64,000 nt of DNA. Origin: Exercitatus varius. GTDB lineage: Bacteria > Pseudomonadota > Gammaproteobacteria > Enterobacterales > Pasteurellaceae. The notes under the pieces are model-generated. The model was not told the origin of the DNA. It searched no databases and saw nothing but the letters and a program-made list of their open reading frames with translations. Positions 33,969 to 42,972 of the stretch are shown one piece after another (the stretch's first letter is position 1; the number at the start of each line of letters is the position of its first letter). Made by a program: the position numbers and the translations under genes. Where the stretch lies: contig NZ_JARQTO010000001.1 of the NCBI RefSeq assembly GCF_029577735.1, forward strand, positions 501,313 through 565,312, in the 5' to 3' direction.

Positions 33969-34850
33969 ATGGCTTTTAGCTCTTTATTTACATTATTAGA
34001 CGACATTGCCTCCGTACTGGACGATGTCTCGGTCATGACCAAAGTGGCGGCTAAAAAAACCGTCGGCGTACTCAGTGATGATTTAGCATTAAACGCCAAT
34101 CAGGTCAGCGGTAAAGACATCACGCCGCAACGCGAATTACCGATCGTATGGGCGGTAGCAAAAGGATCATTTATTAACAAAGTCATTCTGATTCCCCTGG
34201 CCTTATTGCTGTCTATCTATTTACCTTCCGCCATCAACTGGTTATTACTGATCGGCGGCGGCTATTTATGTTTTGAAGGTGCGGAAAAATTATTGCATAA
34301 ATTTCTGCATAAAAATCGACCGCACTTACCGGCGGAAGCGGTGGCTCCGTTAACGGAATCGGAAAAAGACAAAATCAAAGGCGCCATTCGCACCGATTTT
34401 ATTCTGTCCGCCGAAATCATTATTATCGCCTTGGGCGCGTTGCAGGAAACGGACACCCTGACCAAAGTATTATCATTGTGCGCGCTGGGCATTGGAATTA
34501 CGCTTTTCGTGTACGGCTTGGTGGGATTGATCGTCAAGCTGGACGATATCGGTTTATGGATGCTGCAAAAGAAAAGTGTTGTTTCCCAGAAAATCGGGCA
34601 ATTTCTGCTGTTCATCATGCCGTGGTTTATGAAATCCCTGTCCATCATCGGTACCATCGCAATGTTCTTAGTGGGCGGCAGCATTTTCGTGCATTATTTA
34701 CCGGCTATTCATCATTTTATTGAAGGATTAAATATTCACAGCGACCTCAGCTTCCTTGCCAATTTCGTTGTCGGTCTAACAACAGGCTTTGTTTTATGCG
34801 CCGTATTATTACCGATAATGAAACTCTTTGAGAAAGAACAGACACATTAA
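33969..34850 (+). CDS. yedI: DUF808 inner-membrane protein, YedI family
   Basis: The 293-residue protein fits the YedI/DUF808 family: SLFTLLDDIASVLDDVSVMTKVAAKKTVGVLSDDLALNA at the N-terminus is its hallmark, followed by five or so membrane helices (about residues 70-105, 150-185, 210-230, 260-285) and GAIRTDFILSAEIIIIALG. The function is unknown. AAGGA lies before the ATG. Confidence 0.9.
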   Translation: MAFSSLFTLLDDIASVLDDVSVMTKVAAKKTVGVLSDDLALNANQVSGKDITPQRELPIVWAVAKGSFINKVILIPLALLLSIYLPSAINWLLLIGGGYLCFEGAEKLLHKFLHKNRPHLPAEAVAPLTESEKDKIKGAIRTDFILSAEIIIIALGALQETDTLTKVLSLCALGIGITLFVYGLVGLIVKLDDIGLWMLQKKSVVSQKIGQFLLFIMPWFMKSLSIIGTIAMFLVGGSIFVHYLPAIHHFIEGLNIHSDLSFLANFVVGLTTGFVLCAVLLPIMKLFEKEQTH

Positions 34851-34869
34851 TTTTGTTGTTCATCTCGTA

Positions 34870-34897
34870 ATAAAAGCGGAAATAATTCCGCTTTTAT
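34870..34897. terminator. Bidirectional terminator between yedI and recD
   Basis: ATAAAAGCGGAA and TTCCGCTTTTAT form a perfect 12-bp stem with a four-base loop. Confidence 0.9.
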
Positions 34898-34903
34898 CGC
34901 CTA

Positions 34904-36934
34904 TTAATTACTTGTGTTCTCAATTTGCTCATCAACTTTGCCCAATAATATTCCCAACCCGCTTTGCCGTTTGATTGTTTTTTTGACTGCGGTTAGCCAG
35001 ATTTCTTCAGAAGCGAACACTGAAAGTCGCGGTTTGGCTCTGGTGACGGCGGTATAGAGTAACTCCTTCGACAAAATCGGGGAATAATCCGGCGGCAGTA
35101 CGACGATGGTATGTTCAAACTCCGATCCCTGAGATTTATGGATCGTCATGGCAAAGGCGGTTTCATGCGCCGGAATACGGTTCACCGACACGCTTTTATA
35201 ACCGTCGCCCGTCTCGAAATACACCCGATTATCGCCTAAATACAAACCAATATCGCCGTTGAATAATTTCACGTTGTTATCATTTTGCGTCACCATAATC
35301 GGTTTGCCGACGAACCAATCACGACTATGCTTGAACCGGACTAATTCTTTCTGACGCAACGCTTCGGCAATCTGTCGATTAAGGTTTTCCACGCCGAATT
35401 CGCCGGCACGGAGTGCGGTCAGAATTCGTACCGAATTAAACGCACGGAAAATCTGCCGCAATTGCGCAGCGGTAGGCATATTGTTTTTCGGAATCAGCTT
35501 CAAATAATCTTGATAATTTTCTACCGCACTTTGCAATAATTGACGCAAATAACGATGACGATAAGCCTGTCGGACGTTAACCTCATTCGACGGCGCCACG
35601 AATTCCGCCAGCGGAATGTCCGTGCTGTCTTTCAATAACCGCCAACTTTCCTTCGCCTGCATATTATTAATGGCCGCCGCCAGTTTACCCACGGAAGAAT
35701 CCAAATTAAAACGCGTACTACGGGTTAAAAAAGCCAAATGGTGGCGAAGATTATGGTAATTTGACGATCCGTTAATCCGTTCTCCGGTTAATTCGTGCAA
35801 CACCGCGGCAAATTCCGGCGAATAATCGTAACGCAAGAATTGCCCGATTTCGCCCAGAATCGCTCCTGCTTCTACCGAAGCCAGCTGATCCTTATCGCCC
35901 AACAGAATCAGGCGCGCATGAGACGGCAAAGCGCGCAGCAATTTCGCCATCATCGATAAATCAATCATCGAGGCTTCGTCCACAATCAGCATATCCAGCG
36001 GCAGTGGGTTATACGCATGAAATCTTACGCTGTCTTCGAACGGTCGCACGCCTAGCAAACGGTGCAAAGTGTCACTTTCCGTGGAAATGGTTTCCCGCAC
36101 CGCCGGCGGCAAATCCAACCGCACTAAACTGGCTTCCAGGCTTTCTTTCAGACGCGCCGCCGCTTTCCCCGTCGGCGCCGCCAAACGAATACGCAACGGC
36201 GGTAAATGTTGTTCGTATTGCAGCGTTTGAATCGTCGCTACTAAACGCGCTACGGAATAGGTTTTCCCGGTACCCGGCCCGCCGGAAATCAAGGTAAAGG
36301 GCTGAATTAAGGCCGTAGCAACGGCAATTTTCTGCCAATCCGTTTCCGGTTTTTTTTCCGCAAAAAAACGGGACAACAGATTGCGCGCTTTTTCCACCGG
36401 AACAAAAAACGGCGGATTTCGGCTCTCCATCGTCTGCCGGCGATTGTTCTCACCTTCGGCACCGCGAGCTAAAAAAACATCGTTTTTTTTGACCGCACTT
36501 TTCAGATAATCCGCTACGGTTTGCTCATCCTGCCACACTCGATATAAATACAACGCGTTATGCTGAAAAACGAAAGGACGAGCTTGTTGCTGCGGTGTGC
36601 CGGTGAATGCTATATGTTCCGCCAATGCCGATTGCCATTTCTCCACCGGTAAGAAATTGATTTTTTGTTTGATTTCAAGCAGATAATCCCTTTCCTCCGC
36701 AACGGTTCCATAAGCTAAACCGAAGGGATTACGTTCCAAATCCTGATCCAAAAACAGACAGGTATTGCCCTGTAAATGCGCGGTATGAACCAACGCCGCC
36801 AACAGCACCGCCAGCGCCTGTTGCGCAGCGTCGTACGCCATGCCCTGCTGTTTTTCGTCAATCAGTTTGGCGAAATAAAAATCGGCGTCCGTCAGCACAT
36901 TAAGCGCCTTCAAGCGGGCTAATAAATTAAGCAT
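34904..36934 (-). CDS. recD: RecBCD subunit RecD (5'-3' helicase)
   Basis: The 676-residue superfamily 1B helicase is the fast motor of the RecBCD nuclease. The Walker A motif GGPGTGKT lies at residues 218-225, Walker B DMLIVDEASMIDL near 315, GDKDQLASVEAGAILGEI near 347, and the C-terminal MTIHKSQGSEF and YTAVTRAKPRLSVF near 610-650. It is longer than E. coli RecD (608 aa), with extra sequence in the middle. Its ATG overlaps the end of recB by eight bases, so the two are translationally coupled. Confidence 0.95.
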   Translation of the reverse strand: MLNLLARLKALNVLTDADFYFAKLIDEKQQGMAYDAAQQALAVLLAALVHTAHLQGNTCLFLDQDLERNPFGLAYGTVAEERDYLLEIKQKINFLPVEKWQSALAEHIAFTGTPQQQARPFVFQHNALYLYRVWQDEQTVADYLKSAVKKNDVFLARGAEGENNRRQTMESRNPPFFVPVEKARNLLSRFFAEKKPETDWQKIAVATALIQPFTLISGGPGTGKTYSVARLVATIQTLQYEQHLPPLRIRLAAPTGKAAARLKESLEASLVRLDLPPAVRETISTESDTLHRLLGVRPFEDSVRFHAYNPLPLDMLIVDEASMIDLSMMAKLLRALPSHARLILLGDKDQLASVEAGAILGEIGQFLRYDYSPEFAAVLHELTGERINGSSNYHNLRHHLAFLTRSTRFNLDSSVGKLAAAINNMQAKESWRLLKDSTDIPLAEFVAPSNEVNVRQAYRHRYLRQLLQSAVENYQDYLKLIPKNNMPTAAQLRQIFRAFNSVRILTALRAGEFGVENLNRQIAEALRQKELVRFKHSRDWFVGKPIMVTQNDNNVKLFNGDIGLYLGDNRVYFETGDGYKSVSVNRIPAHETAFAMTIHKSQGSEFEHTIVVLPPDYSPILSKELLYTAVTRAKPRLSVFASEEIWLTAVKKTIKRQSGLGILLGKVDEQIENTSN

Positions 36935-39900
36935 GCACTAATTCCTCCAAGCCGCGAATCAAGCGTACATCGGGGCGAGTGGTAAAAACGCCCGTCCCGC
37001 CCGTGCCGTTCATTCCGCGTACATAAGCGTAAGTGACGCCGCCGAAATGAGTTTCGTAATCGTAAGCGGGTAAACGCCGTTGCAGAAAACAATGTAACGC
37101 CAGGCTGTACAACAAATACTGTAAATCATAATGATGCTGTCGCATATTCGCCCGAATGCTTTCCTCGTTATAAGCGGACAGCAAATTGGTTTTATAATCC
37201 AGCAAATAATATTTGTCTTCATGGCGATAAACCAAATCGATAAACCCGCGCAGCATGCCCTGGATCTGATCCAATAAATAAGGCTGTTGATACGGCGGAT
37301 GATATTGTCGCAACAGCCGATTAAAGGCTTTCACATCAAAAGTGCGGTTCAAATTCAGGTAGAATTGCATTTCTTTCAGGCAATTTTTCGGGTTTATCTC
37401 CGTTAATTTCACACCGGCGGATAACGGCGTGCGTAACACCGCCTCAAGCCACATTCTTAACGGCGGCAGCCAGGATTCGTCCAGCTGTAACCCTTGGCAA
37501 AGCGCAAGAAGCTCCGCGTCCTCAATAGGTTGGTCGAAGTTATGTTTTTCAAAAAAACGGTGCAAAATTACGCCAAATTTTGTGCCGCCTTTTAATGCCA
37601 ACGGACTGTATTCCTGCGGAAAATCCCGCCACAAAACGGCGGTTTCTTCATTGAGCGACAAAAACTCGTCCGGTTGTTCGTCATAATCCAGGGCGTCATC
37701 AAAAATCTCGGAAAATTTGACCGCACTTTCTTCTCCGTGAAAACGTTGATTTCTCTCGTGCATTTGGGCTAACGCGGTAAAACTGGTGACGCCCCAGTTT
37801 TGTTCGATCTTGCCCGTAAAGGTTGCCGCCGCAAGAGGCGCCTCGGCGTTCGTCGGCGGTTGCCATTTTTCGTCGGAAACGGTTTCCGGCATGGTTTCCA
37901 AAGTATAATTTTCAGCGTTCAAACAGGCAGATAATAAAGCCGCCGCTTGTTTTTCCGGTTTGCCGGTAATTTTTATATCATCGCCGATTTCACCGCGGCT
38001 TAACGCATACCAAACCGGATTCCAGCAGGCTTCCCGTTTGCCGCCGAATTCCGTCGGCAACGCCATGGCAACCTGATATTTTGCTCGCGTCAGCGCCACA
38101 TACAGCAGGCGCATTTCCTCCGCCAGTTTTTCTTGCATCGATTTATCCTGATGAAGCGCATTCATATCCCATTGCGGTTCGGCGTTTTTATCATGAAAAA
38201 TAGCGATTTCGTCCCGGCTTTTCACATCGTCAAAGGCTAAAAACGGCAGCCAGACCAAATCATATTCCAATCCTTTGGATTTATGAACGGTGACGATTTT
38301 CACCAAATTCTGTTCGCTTTCCAACCGCACTTGTTGTTCGGCCTGACGATCGTTGCCCTGAATTTGACGTTCAAACCAGCTCAATAAAGCGGATTCGCTT
38401 TCGTTCAACGCGGCAGCTTCCTGCAGCAATTCGGCTAAATGCAATAAATCCGTTAAACGGCGTTCCGCATTCGGTCGAGCGGAAATGCGCTCGATAATAT
38501 TGACTTCATCGCCTTCGCCTTTATCCAGAAAAATCCGGTGCAACATCGGCAACACGCCTTGTCGGTGCCAGATGCGCTGATAGTTTTCAAAACGCGTCAT
38601 CCAGCCGTCCAGCAATTCGGCCTGCCGTTTAATTTGCTGTAATTGCACCACGGAAAAGGCAAAAATGCCCGTCGCCAGCGCATTCATAATATGGCGTTCG
38701 CTGAAGGGATTCAGACAGGCCGCCAGAATGAACGCCAATTCCCTCGCTTCCGTGCAATCAAACACATTGGTGCGATCCGACAAATAGACGGACGCAATGC
38801 CGCGTCGTTGCAGGGCGGATTTGATTTTGTCCGCGTCGCTGCTTTTGCGTACCAACACCGCGATATTTTCGGGACGCAACCGAGCGTTTCGCATGCCGTC
38901 TTGCGGCGTATCGGCGATAAATTCTGCCTGATTTTCGCCCGCACTTGTGAGCCATTGCCGAATATTGTCGGCGCAATATTCCGCCGCCTGTTCGCGCGTG
39001 CCCGAATAAAATGCCATCGGCGCCTGTTGTTTGCCCCGCCAGACAAAGTGCGGTTGATTTTTGCCCGGTTTTACCGGTTCAAACCGAATGTTGTCGTATA
39101 TAAAGGCGGCGGGAAAATCGAACAAACCGTTCACCGCTCGAATCAAACGGCTGTCGGAACGATAATTTTTACTTAGCGTAAAACGATCCCGCCCGGCGTC
39201 TTCCGCCGCTTTCAGATAAGTGAAAATATCGGCGCCACGGAATTGATAAATCGCCTGCTTCGGATCGCCTATCATCATGAATCCGCAATCCGGCTGATTT
39301 ACGTAAATACTTGAAAAAATTTGATATTGTTGTTCATCCGTATCCTGAAACTCATCAATCATGGCGAAAGGATATTGATGGCGAATAAAGGTTGCCAGCT
39401 GTTCGCCCCGTTCCGATTGCAACGCATTTTTTAACAAGCGCAATAAATCGTCGAAGCTTTTTTCCGGATGATGCTGTTTGTAAGCCACTAACTGGCTATT
39501 CAGCACCCGCAGATAATGGAAAAGCAGGATCTTTTCGTCTAAATCCAACTGACTTTGCGCCGCTTCAATTTGTGCTTTTTGTTCGTCCAAATAATGGAAA
39601 AACCGATGAGTAAACGCCGTTTTACCTTTTAATACCGCGCCGTTCAGATAATTCTGCGTGAAATACCAAAGCTCGTTGGGAATGTCGCGGCGTTCGCTGT
39701 TCACCCAATCCTGAATTTTTGCCGTGCGGGCGATAAAATAATCCTGTTTGAACTTGTTGCCGTTAAACACCGAAGTACCGGCATAATTCGCTTCGAATAA
39801 GGCGGAAATCTCGGCAAAATGCTTTATCCAGGCGGATTTTAATTCATCGACTTTATCCGTCGTCGCGGCTAAATGAGACGCCAATTCCCGTTGCAGAAAT

Positions 39901-40607
39901 TCATCGGTGGGAATGGTCAGTAAGTGCGGGCGATTTATCGACACTTTTAAGGTTTCGCCTTTTAAATAAGCGCGAATCTTTTTTAACACGTTTTGCGGCG
40001 AAACTAATTTTCGGTGAATAAATTCGCTCACGGCAAAGGATTGTCCGTAAAACTGTTGCCGCCAGAAATCATTTGCCAGCTGATTCAGCAATTCCGTTTC
40101 GTCCGTCACCAGTTCCAAATTAAAATGAATACCGGAATTCACCGCATATTGCATCAGCATGCGGCGACAAAAACCGTGGATGGTGTAAATCGCGGCAAGA
40201 TCCATATTCTGTTCGGCAAAAGTCAGCCGGCGGAGGGCCTCATTCGGATCCAGTCTTTCCAGAAAACGAGCGGTCAATTCCCCGTTTTCCTTCACCAGAA
40301 ATTCATTCTCCGTATTCAGAAACAGACTTAAATCCTGATTTTCCCGATAAGCGGAGAACTGCGCTTTCGCCAGATGAATACGGGAACGAATACGCTCTTT
40401 CAATTCTTGCGTTGACGCATCAGTAAAGGTTACCACCAGAATTTGTTCCACTGTCAACGGCGCAGAAAAAGCGTTGTCTCCCGCTTGCAACAGCAAACGC
40501 AGATACAAAGACGCCATGGTGAAGGTTTTACCGGTGCCGGCGGAAGCTTCAATCAAAGTCGTCGTTTGCAACGGCGTACTGATAGGATTTAAGTGTTGAA
40601 TCGCCAT
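36927..40607 (-). CDS. recB: RecBCD subunit RecB (helicase-nuclease)
   Basis: The 1226-residue protein unwinds 3'-5' and carries the nuclease of RecBCD. Walker A is IEASAGTGKTFTM (residues 19-31); DEFQDTDEQQYQIF and GDPKQAIYQFRGADIFTY are helicase motifs II and III; VHKSKGLEYDLVWLPF and RLLYVALTRAKYQ are V and VI. The nuclease domain keeps GVILHRFFE, GFIDLVYRHEDKYYLLDYKTN, with the metal-binding Asp and Lys. recC is not adjacent; in Haemophilus it also lies elsewhere. The complex repairs double-strand breaks and destroys linear foreign DNA. Confidence 0.97.
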   Translation of the reverse strand: MAIQHLNPISTPLQTTTLIEASAGTGKTFTMASLYLRLLLQAGDNAFSAPLTVEQILVVTFTDASTQELKERIRSRIHLAKAQFSAYRENQDLSLFLNTENEFLVKENGELTARFLERLDPNEALRRLTFAEQNMDLAAIYTIHGFCRRMLMQYAVNSGIHFNLELVTDETELLNQLANDFWRQQFYGQSFAVSEFIHRKLVSPQNVLKKIRAYLKGETLKVSINRPHLLTIPTDEFLQRELASHLAATTDKVDELKSAWIKHFAEISALFEANYAGTSVFNGNKFKQDYFIARTAKIQDWVNSERRDIPNELWYFTQNYLNGAVLKGKTAFTHRFFHYLDEQKAQIEAAQSQLDLDEKILLFHYLRVLNSQLVAYKQHHPEKSFDDLLRLLKNALQSERGEQLATFIRHQYPFAMIDEFQDTDEQQYQIFSSIYVNQPDCGFMMIGDPKQAIYQFRGADIFTYLKAAEDAGRDRFTLSKNYRSDSRLIRAVNGLFDFPAAFIYDNIRFEPVKPGKNQPHFVWRGKQQAPMAFYSGTREQAAEYCADNIRQWLTSAGENQAEFIADTPQDGMRNARLRPENIAVLVRKSSDADKIKSALQRRGIASVYLSDRTNVFDCTEARELAFILAACLNPFSERHIMNALATGIFAFSVVQLQQIKRQAELLDGWMTRFENYQRIWHRQGVLPMLHRIFLDKGEGDEVNIIERISARPNAERRLTDLLHLAELLQEAAALNESESALLSWFERQIQGNDRQAEQQVRLESEQNLVKIVTVHKSKGLEYDLVWLPFLAFDDVKSRDEIAIFHDKNAEPQWDMNALHQDKSMQEKLAEEMRLLYVALTRAKYQVAMALPTEFGGKREACWNPVWYALSRGEIGDDIKITGKPEKQAAALLSACLNAENYTLETMPETVSDEKWQPPTNAEAPLAAATFTGKIEQNWGVTSFTALAQMHERNQRFHGEESAVKFSEIFDDALDYDEQPDEFLSLNEETAVLWRDFPQEYSPLALKGGTKFGVILHRFFEKHNFDQPIEDAELLALCQGLQLDESWLPPLRMWLEAVLRTPLSAGVKLTEINPKNCLKEMQFYLNLNRTFDVKAFNRLLRQYHPPYQQPYLLDQIQGMLRGFIDLVYRHEDKYYLLDYKTNLLSAYNEESIRANMRQHHYDLQYLLYSLALHCFLQRRLPAYDYETHFGGVTYAYVRGMNGTGGTGVFTTRPDVRLIRGLEELVHA

Positions 40608-40626
40608 AAATTTTACTTATACAAAT

Positions 40627-40648
40627 AAAGGGGATTTTATTCCCCTTT
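40627..40648 (-). terminator. Hairpin between the DsrE-family gene and recB
   Basis: AAAGGGGA and TCCCCTTT pair around a six-base loop with flanking A/T runs. Located after recB's start and before the end of ychN, it would stop transcripts of ychN reading left? Both genes run leftward, so it ends the upstream ychN transcript before recB. Confidence 0.75.
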
Positions 40649-40663
40649 TATTTAATTCGTCAG

Positions 40664-41020
40664 TTAAAAATTAAAAACTTTGTCCGCTTCTATCGACCAA
40701 TCGGCAAGTTCCGCCAACGTACCGATTTGCACGCCTTCGGCCAGCGGGAGATCGGTCATACCGCGCGCATTGGTACAGGTTTTGCACAGTTTAACGGCGG
40801 CACCCTGCGCGGTCAGAATTTCCAGCATTTGTTGAATATGATAACCTTCCGCCGGATTTTGTTTCGCCAATCCGCCCGCAACCGCATCAGACATTAAAAA
40901 TAGCTTCAATTCGACCGCACTTTTATATTGTTCCTGAATTTGTAACGCCAAACGCAACCCGCTGAAAAAACTTTCATTACCGTAAGGGGCGGCATGAATA
41001 ATGAACAATAACTTTTGCAT
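40664..41020 (-). CDS. ychN: DsrE-family protein, YchN type
   Basis: The 118-residue protein is very close to E. coli YchN: NESFFSGLRLALQIQEQ, LKLFLMSDAVAGGLAKQ, GYHIQQMLEILTAQGAAVKLCKTC and DWSIEADKVFNF. DsrE proteins form small hexamers and some carry sulfur on a conserved cysteine; KLCKTCT offers two candidate cysteines. The role of YchN is unknown. GGGAGGAG precedes the ATG; the adenine permease gene ends 18 bases upstream. Confidence 0.92.
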   Translation of the reverse strand: MQKLLFIIHAAPYGNESFFSGLRLALQIQEQYKSAVELKLFLMSDAVAGGLAKQNPAEGYHIQQMLEILTAQGAAVKLCKTCTNARGMTDLPLAEGVQIGTLAELADWSIEADKVFNF

Positions 41021-41038
41021 ATGCTCCTCCCGAAAGAA

Positions 41039-42352
41039 TTATCCTACCCAAATAAATTTGATTAAAAACAGAATCGCCACCACCCAAACCGGTGCATTCA
41101 CTTCGCGAATACGTCCCGTGCAGGTTTTCATCGCACAATAGCTGATAAAGCCGAATGCAATTCCTTCCGTTATAGAATAAGTAAAAGGCATCATAGCGGC
41201 GGTAATAAACGCCGGCGTGGCTTCGGTTAAATCTTCCCACTGCACTTTAATCAGACTGGACGCCATTAAAATACCCACATAAACCAATGCCCCGGCAGTA
41301 GCATAAGCCGGCACCAACCCCGCCAGCGGTGAGAAGAAAATGGTTAACAGAAATAATAACCCCACGACGACCGCGGTCAAGCCCGTTCTGCCGCCCACGG
41401 ATACGCCCGCGCCGCTTTCCACGTAAGTACTGATGGCGGAAGTGCCCACATAAGATCCTACGACGCCGCTTAAACTGTCCACAAACAACGCCTGACGCAT
41501 TTTCGGGAAGCGACCTTTTTCGTCGCTGATCCCCGCTTTATCGGTGACCCCCAGCAAAGTACCGGACGAGTCAAATAAATTCACCAACAGAAATGAAAAA
41601 ATAATGCCGAGCAACGCGCTGTCCAGAGCGCCGGCAACATCTACTTTGCCCACCACGGCATCCAAACTCGGCGGCATAGATACCACACCGTGGAACTGTA
41701 CGTCCGGATCTAAAAATAACGCCAATCCGGTCACCACTACAATAGAAATCAATACGCCGGAATAGATATTCCGCGCCGCTAACACGGTAATGATGAAAAA
41801 GCCCAAAATGCCCAGCAACACTTTCGGATCATGCAGTTCGCCCAATGCGACCAAAGTTGCCGGATTGGCCACAACCAGCCCCATATTTTTGAACCCGATT
41901 AAAGCGATAAAAAATCCGATTCCCGCGCCGATTCCCACACGCAACCCCAGCGGAATGGACGCCATCAGCCAATAACGAATCTGAAATAAAGTTAACAAAA
42001 ACAACCCGACAGATCCCCAGAAAATCGCTCCCATGCCGATTTCCCAGGAATAACCCAATTTCGCCACCACCACATAAGCAAAGAACGCATTCAGCCCCAT
42101 GGCGGGCGCCAACGCAATCGGCAAATTACTGAATAAGCCCATGGCCAAAGTACCGAAACCGGCAATCAGGCAAGTGGTGACGAATACCACCTGTTTATCC
42201 ATGCCGGCATCGCCCAAAATGGACGGATTGACAAAGACAATATACACCATGGTGAAAAAAGTGGTGATACCCGCCACAATTTCCGTTTTGGTGGTCGTGC
42301 GTTTTTTATTAAATTGAAAAAAACGGGAAATAAAAGATTGATTTTGCATCAT
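41039..42352 (-). CDS. adeP: Adenine permease, AdeP/AdeQ type (NCS2 family)
   Basis: The 437-residue inner-membrane protein is a proton-driven purine transporter of the AzgA-like NCS2 branch, with about 12-14 helices. It follows E. coli AdeP (PurP/YjcD relatives) closely: TEIVAGITTFFTMVYIVFVNPSILG, ALAPAMGLNAFFAYVVV, NLFDSSGTLLGVTDKAGISDEKG, and GTSAISTYVESGAGVSVGGRTGLTAV. The AdeP/AdeQ sequences rather than the guanine/hypoxanthine GhxP ones fit best, so adenine is the likely substrate. Two ATGs (42352 and 42349) are next to each other, both without a strong ribosome binding site. Confidence 0.88.
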   Translation of the reverse strand: MMQNQSFISRFFQFNKKRTTTKTEIVAGITTFFTMVYIVFVNPSILGDAGMDKQVVFVTTCLIAGFGTLAMGLFSNLPIALAPAMGLNAFFAYVVVAKLGYSWEIGMGAIFWGSVGLFLLTLFQIRYWLMASIPLGLRVGIGAGIGFFIALIGFKNMGLVVANPATLVALGELHDPKVLLGILGFFIITVLAARNIYSGVLISIVVVTGLALFLDPDVQFHGVVSMPPSLDAVVGKVDVAGALDSALLGIIFSFLLVNLFDSSGTLLGVTDKAGISDEKGRFPKMRQALFVDSLSGVVGSYVGTSAISTYVESGAGVSVGGRTGLTAVVVGLLFLLTIFFSPLAGLVPAYATAGALVYVGILMASSLIKVQWEDLTEATPAFITAAMMPFTYSITEGIAFGFISYCAMKTCTGRIREVNAPVWVVAILFLIKFIWVG

Positions 42353-42540
42353 TGGTTCACTTTTAAAATAAAAAAATCAGGCCAAAATTCTAACAAATTC
42401 CCAGCTAAACTGCGATGTATTTTTCTAAAAAGTGCGGTCGGGAAAAGTGAAGTATTTTGAAGCTTGGTAATAACCATGGGAAGATTGGGTTACCAAAACT
42501 CGAATATATAATTTTGAGCAAAAGTCTCGATGTTTTAAAA

Positions 42541-42963
42541 CTAAATACCTTGTTTTATTTCTTCTACTAAACGTAACAAACGGTCTTCTCGTAAGGTCTT
42601 ATTTTTTAACTCGCATTCCCAAATAACGATAACTTTAAACCCTAAATCTTCAAGCGTTTTACGGTTTTTTATATCCCGTTCTTTATTTTTCGTTATTTTT
42701 TCTTTCCAGAACTCAAAATTACTACTTGGAAGCGATCCTTTAGGACAGACGTGTCCGTGCCAGAAGCAGCCGTGTATAAAGACGACGGTTTTGTATTTAG
42801 GCAAGACAATATCGGGAATTCCGACATATCGTTTATCGTTTTTTCGATAGCGAAACCCCTTTGAAAACAAAAACGTCCCGACCAATATCTCAGGTTTGGT
42901 ATTTTTACTTTTAACCTTCGACATAATTTCAGAACGTTTTTTCGGGGGAAAGATGTCAGTCAT
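42541..42963 (-). CDS. vsr: Vsr-type mismatch/patch-repair endonuclease
   Basis: The 140-residue protein is a very-short-patch repair endonuclease. The key residues fall at the same numbers as in E. coli Vsr: Glu25 (TKPE), Asp51 (GIPDIV), His64 (FIHG) and His69 (CFWHGHVC), and the zinc-binding Cys/His residues of CFWHGHVCPKG are present. Vsr nicks at T:G mismatches made by deamination of 5-methylcytosine. It starts nine bases after the ATPase gene and is the last gene of the cassette. AT-rich codons and low G+C compared with neighbours suggest acquisition. Confidence 0.94.
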   Translation of the reverse strand: MTDIFPPKKRSEIMSKVKSKNTKPEILVGTFLFSKGFRYRKNDKRYVGIPDIVLPKYKTVVFIHGCFWHGHVCPKGSLPSSNFEFWKEKITKNKERDIKNRKTLEDLGFKVIVIWECELKNKTLREDRLLRLVEEIKQGI

Positions 42964-42972
42964 GAGTTGGTT

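Noticed and set aside
38643..39176. Plus-strand frame of 177 codons inside recB
   Set aside because: It lies wholly within conserved RecB sequence and shows no domain or ribosome binding site.
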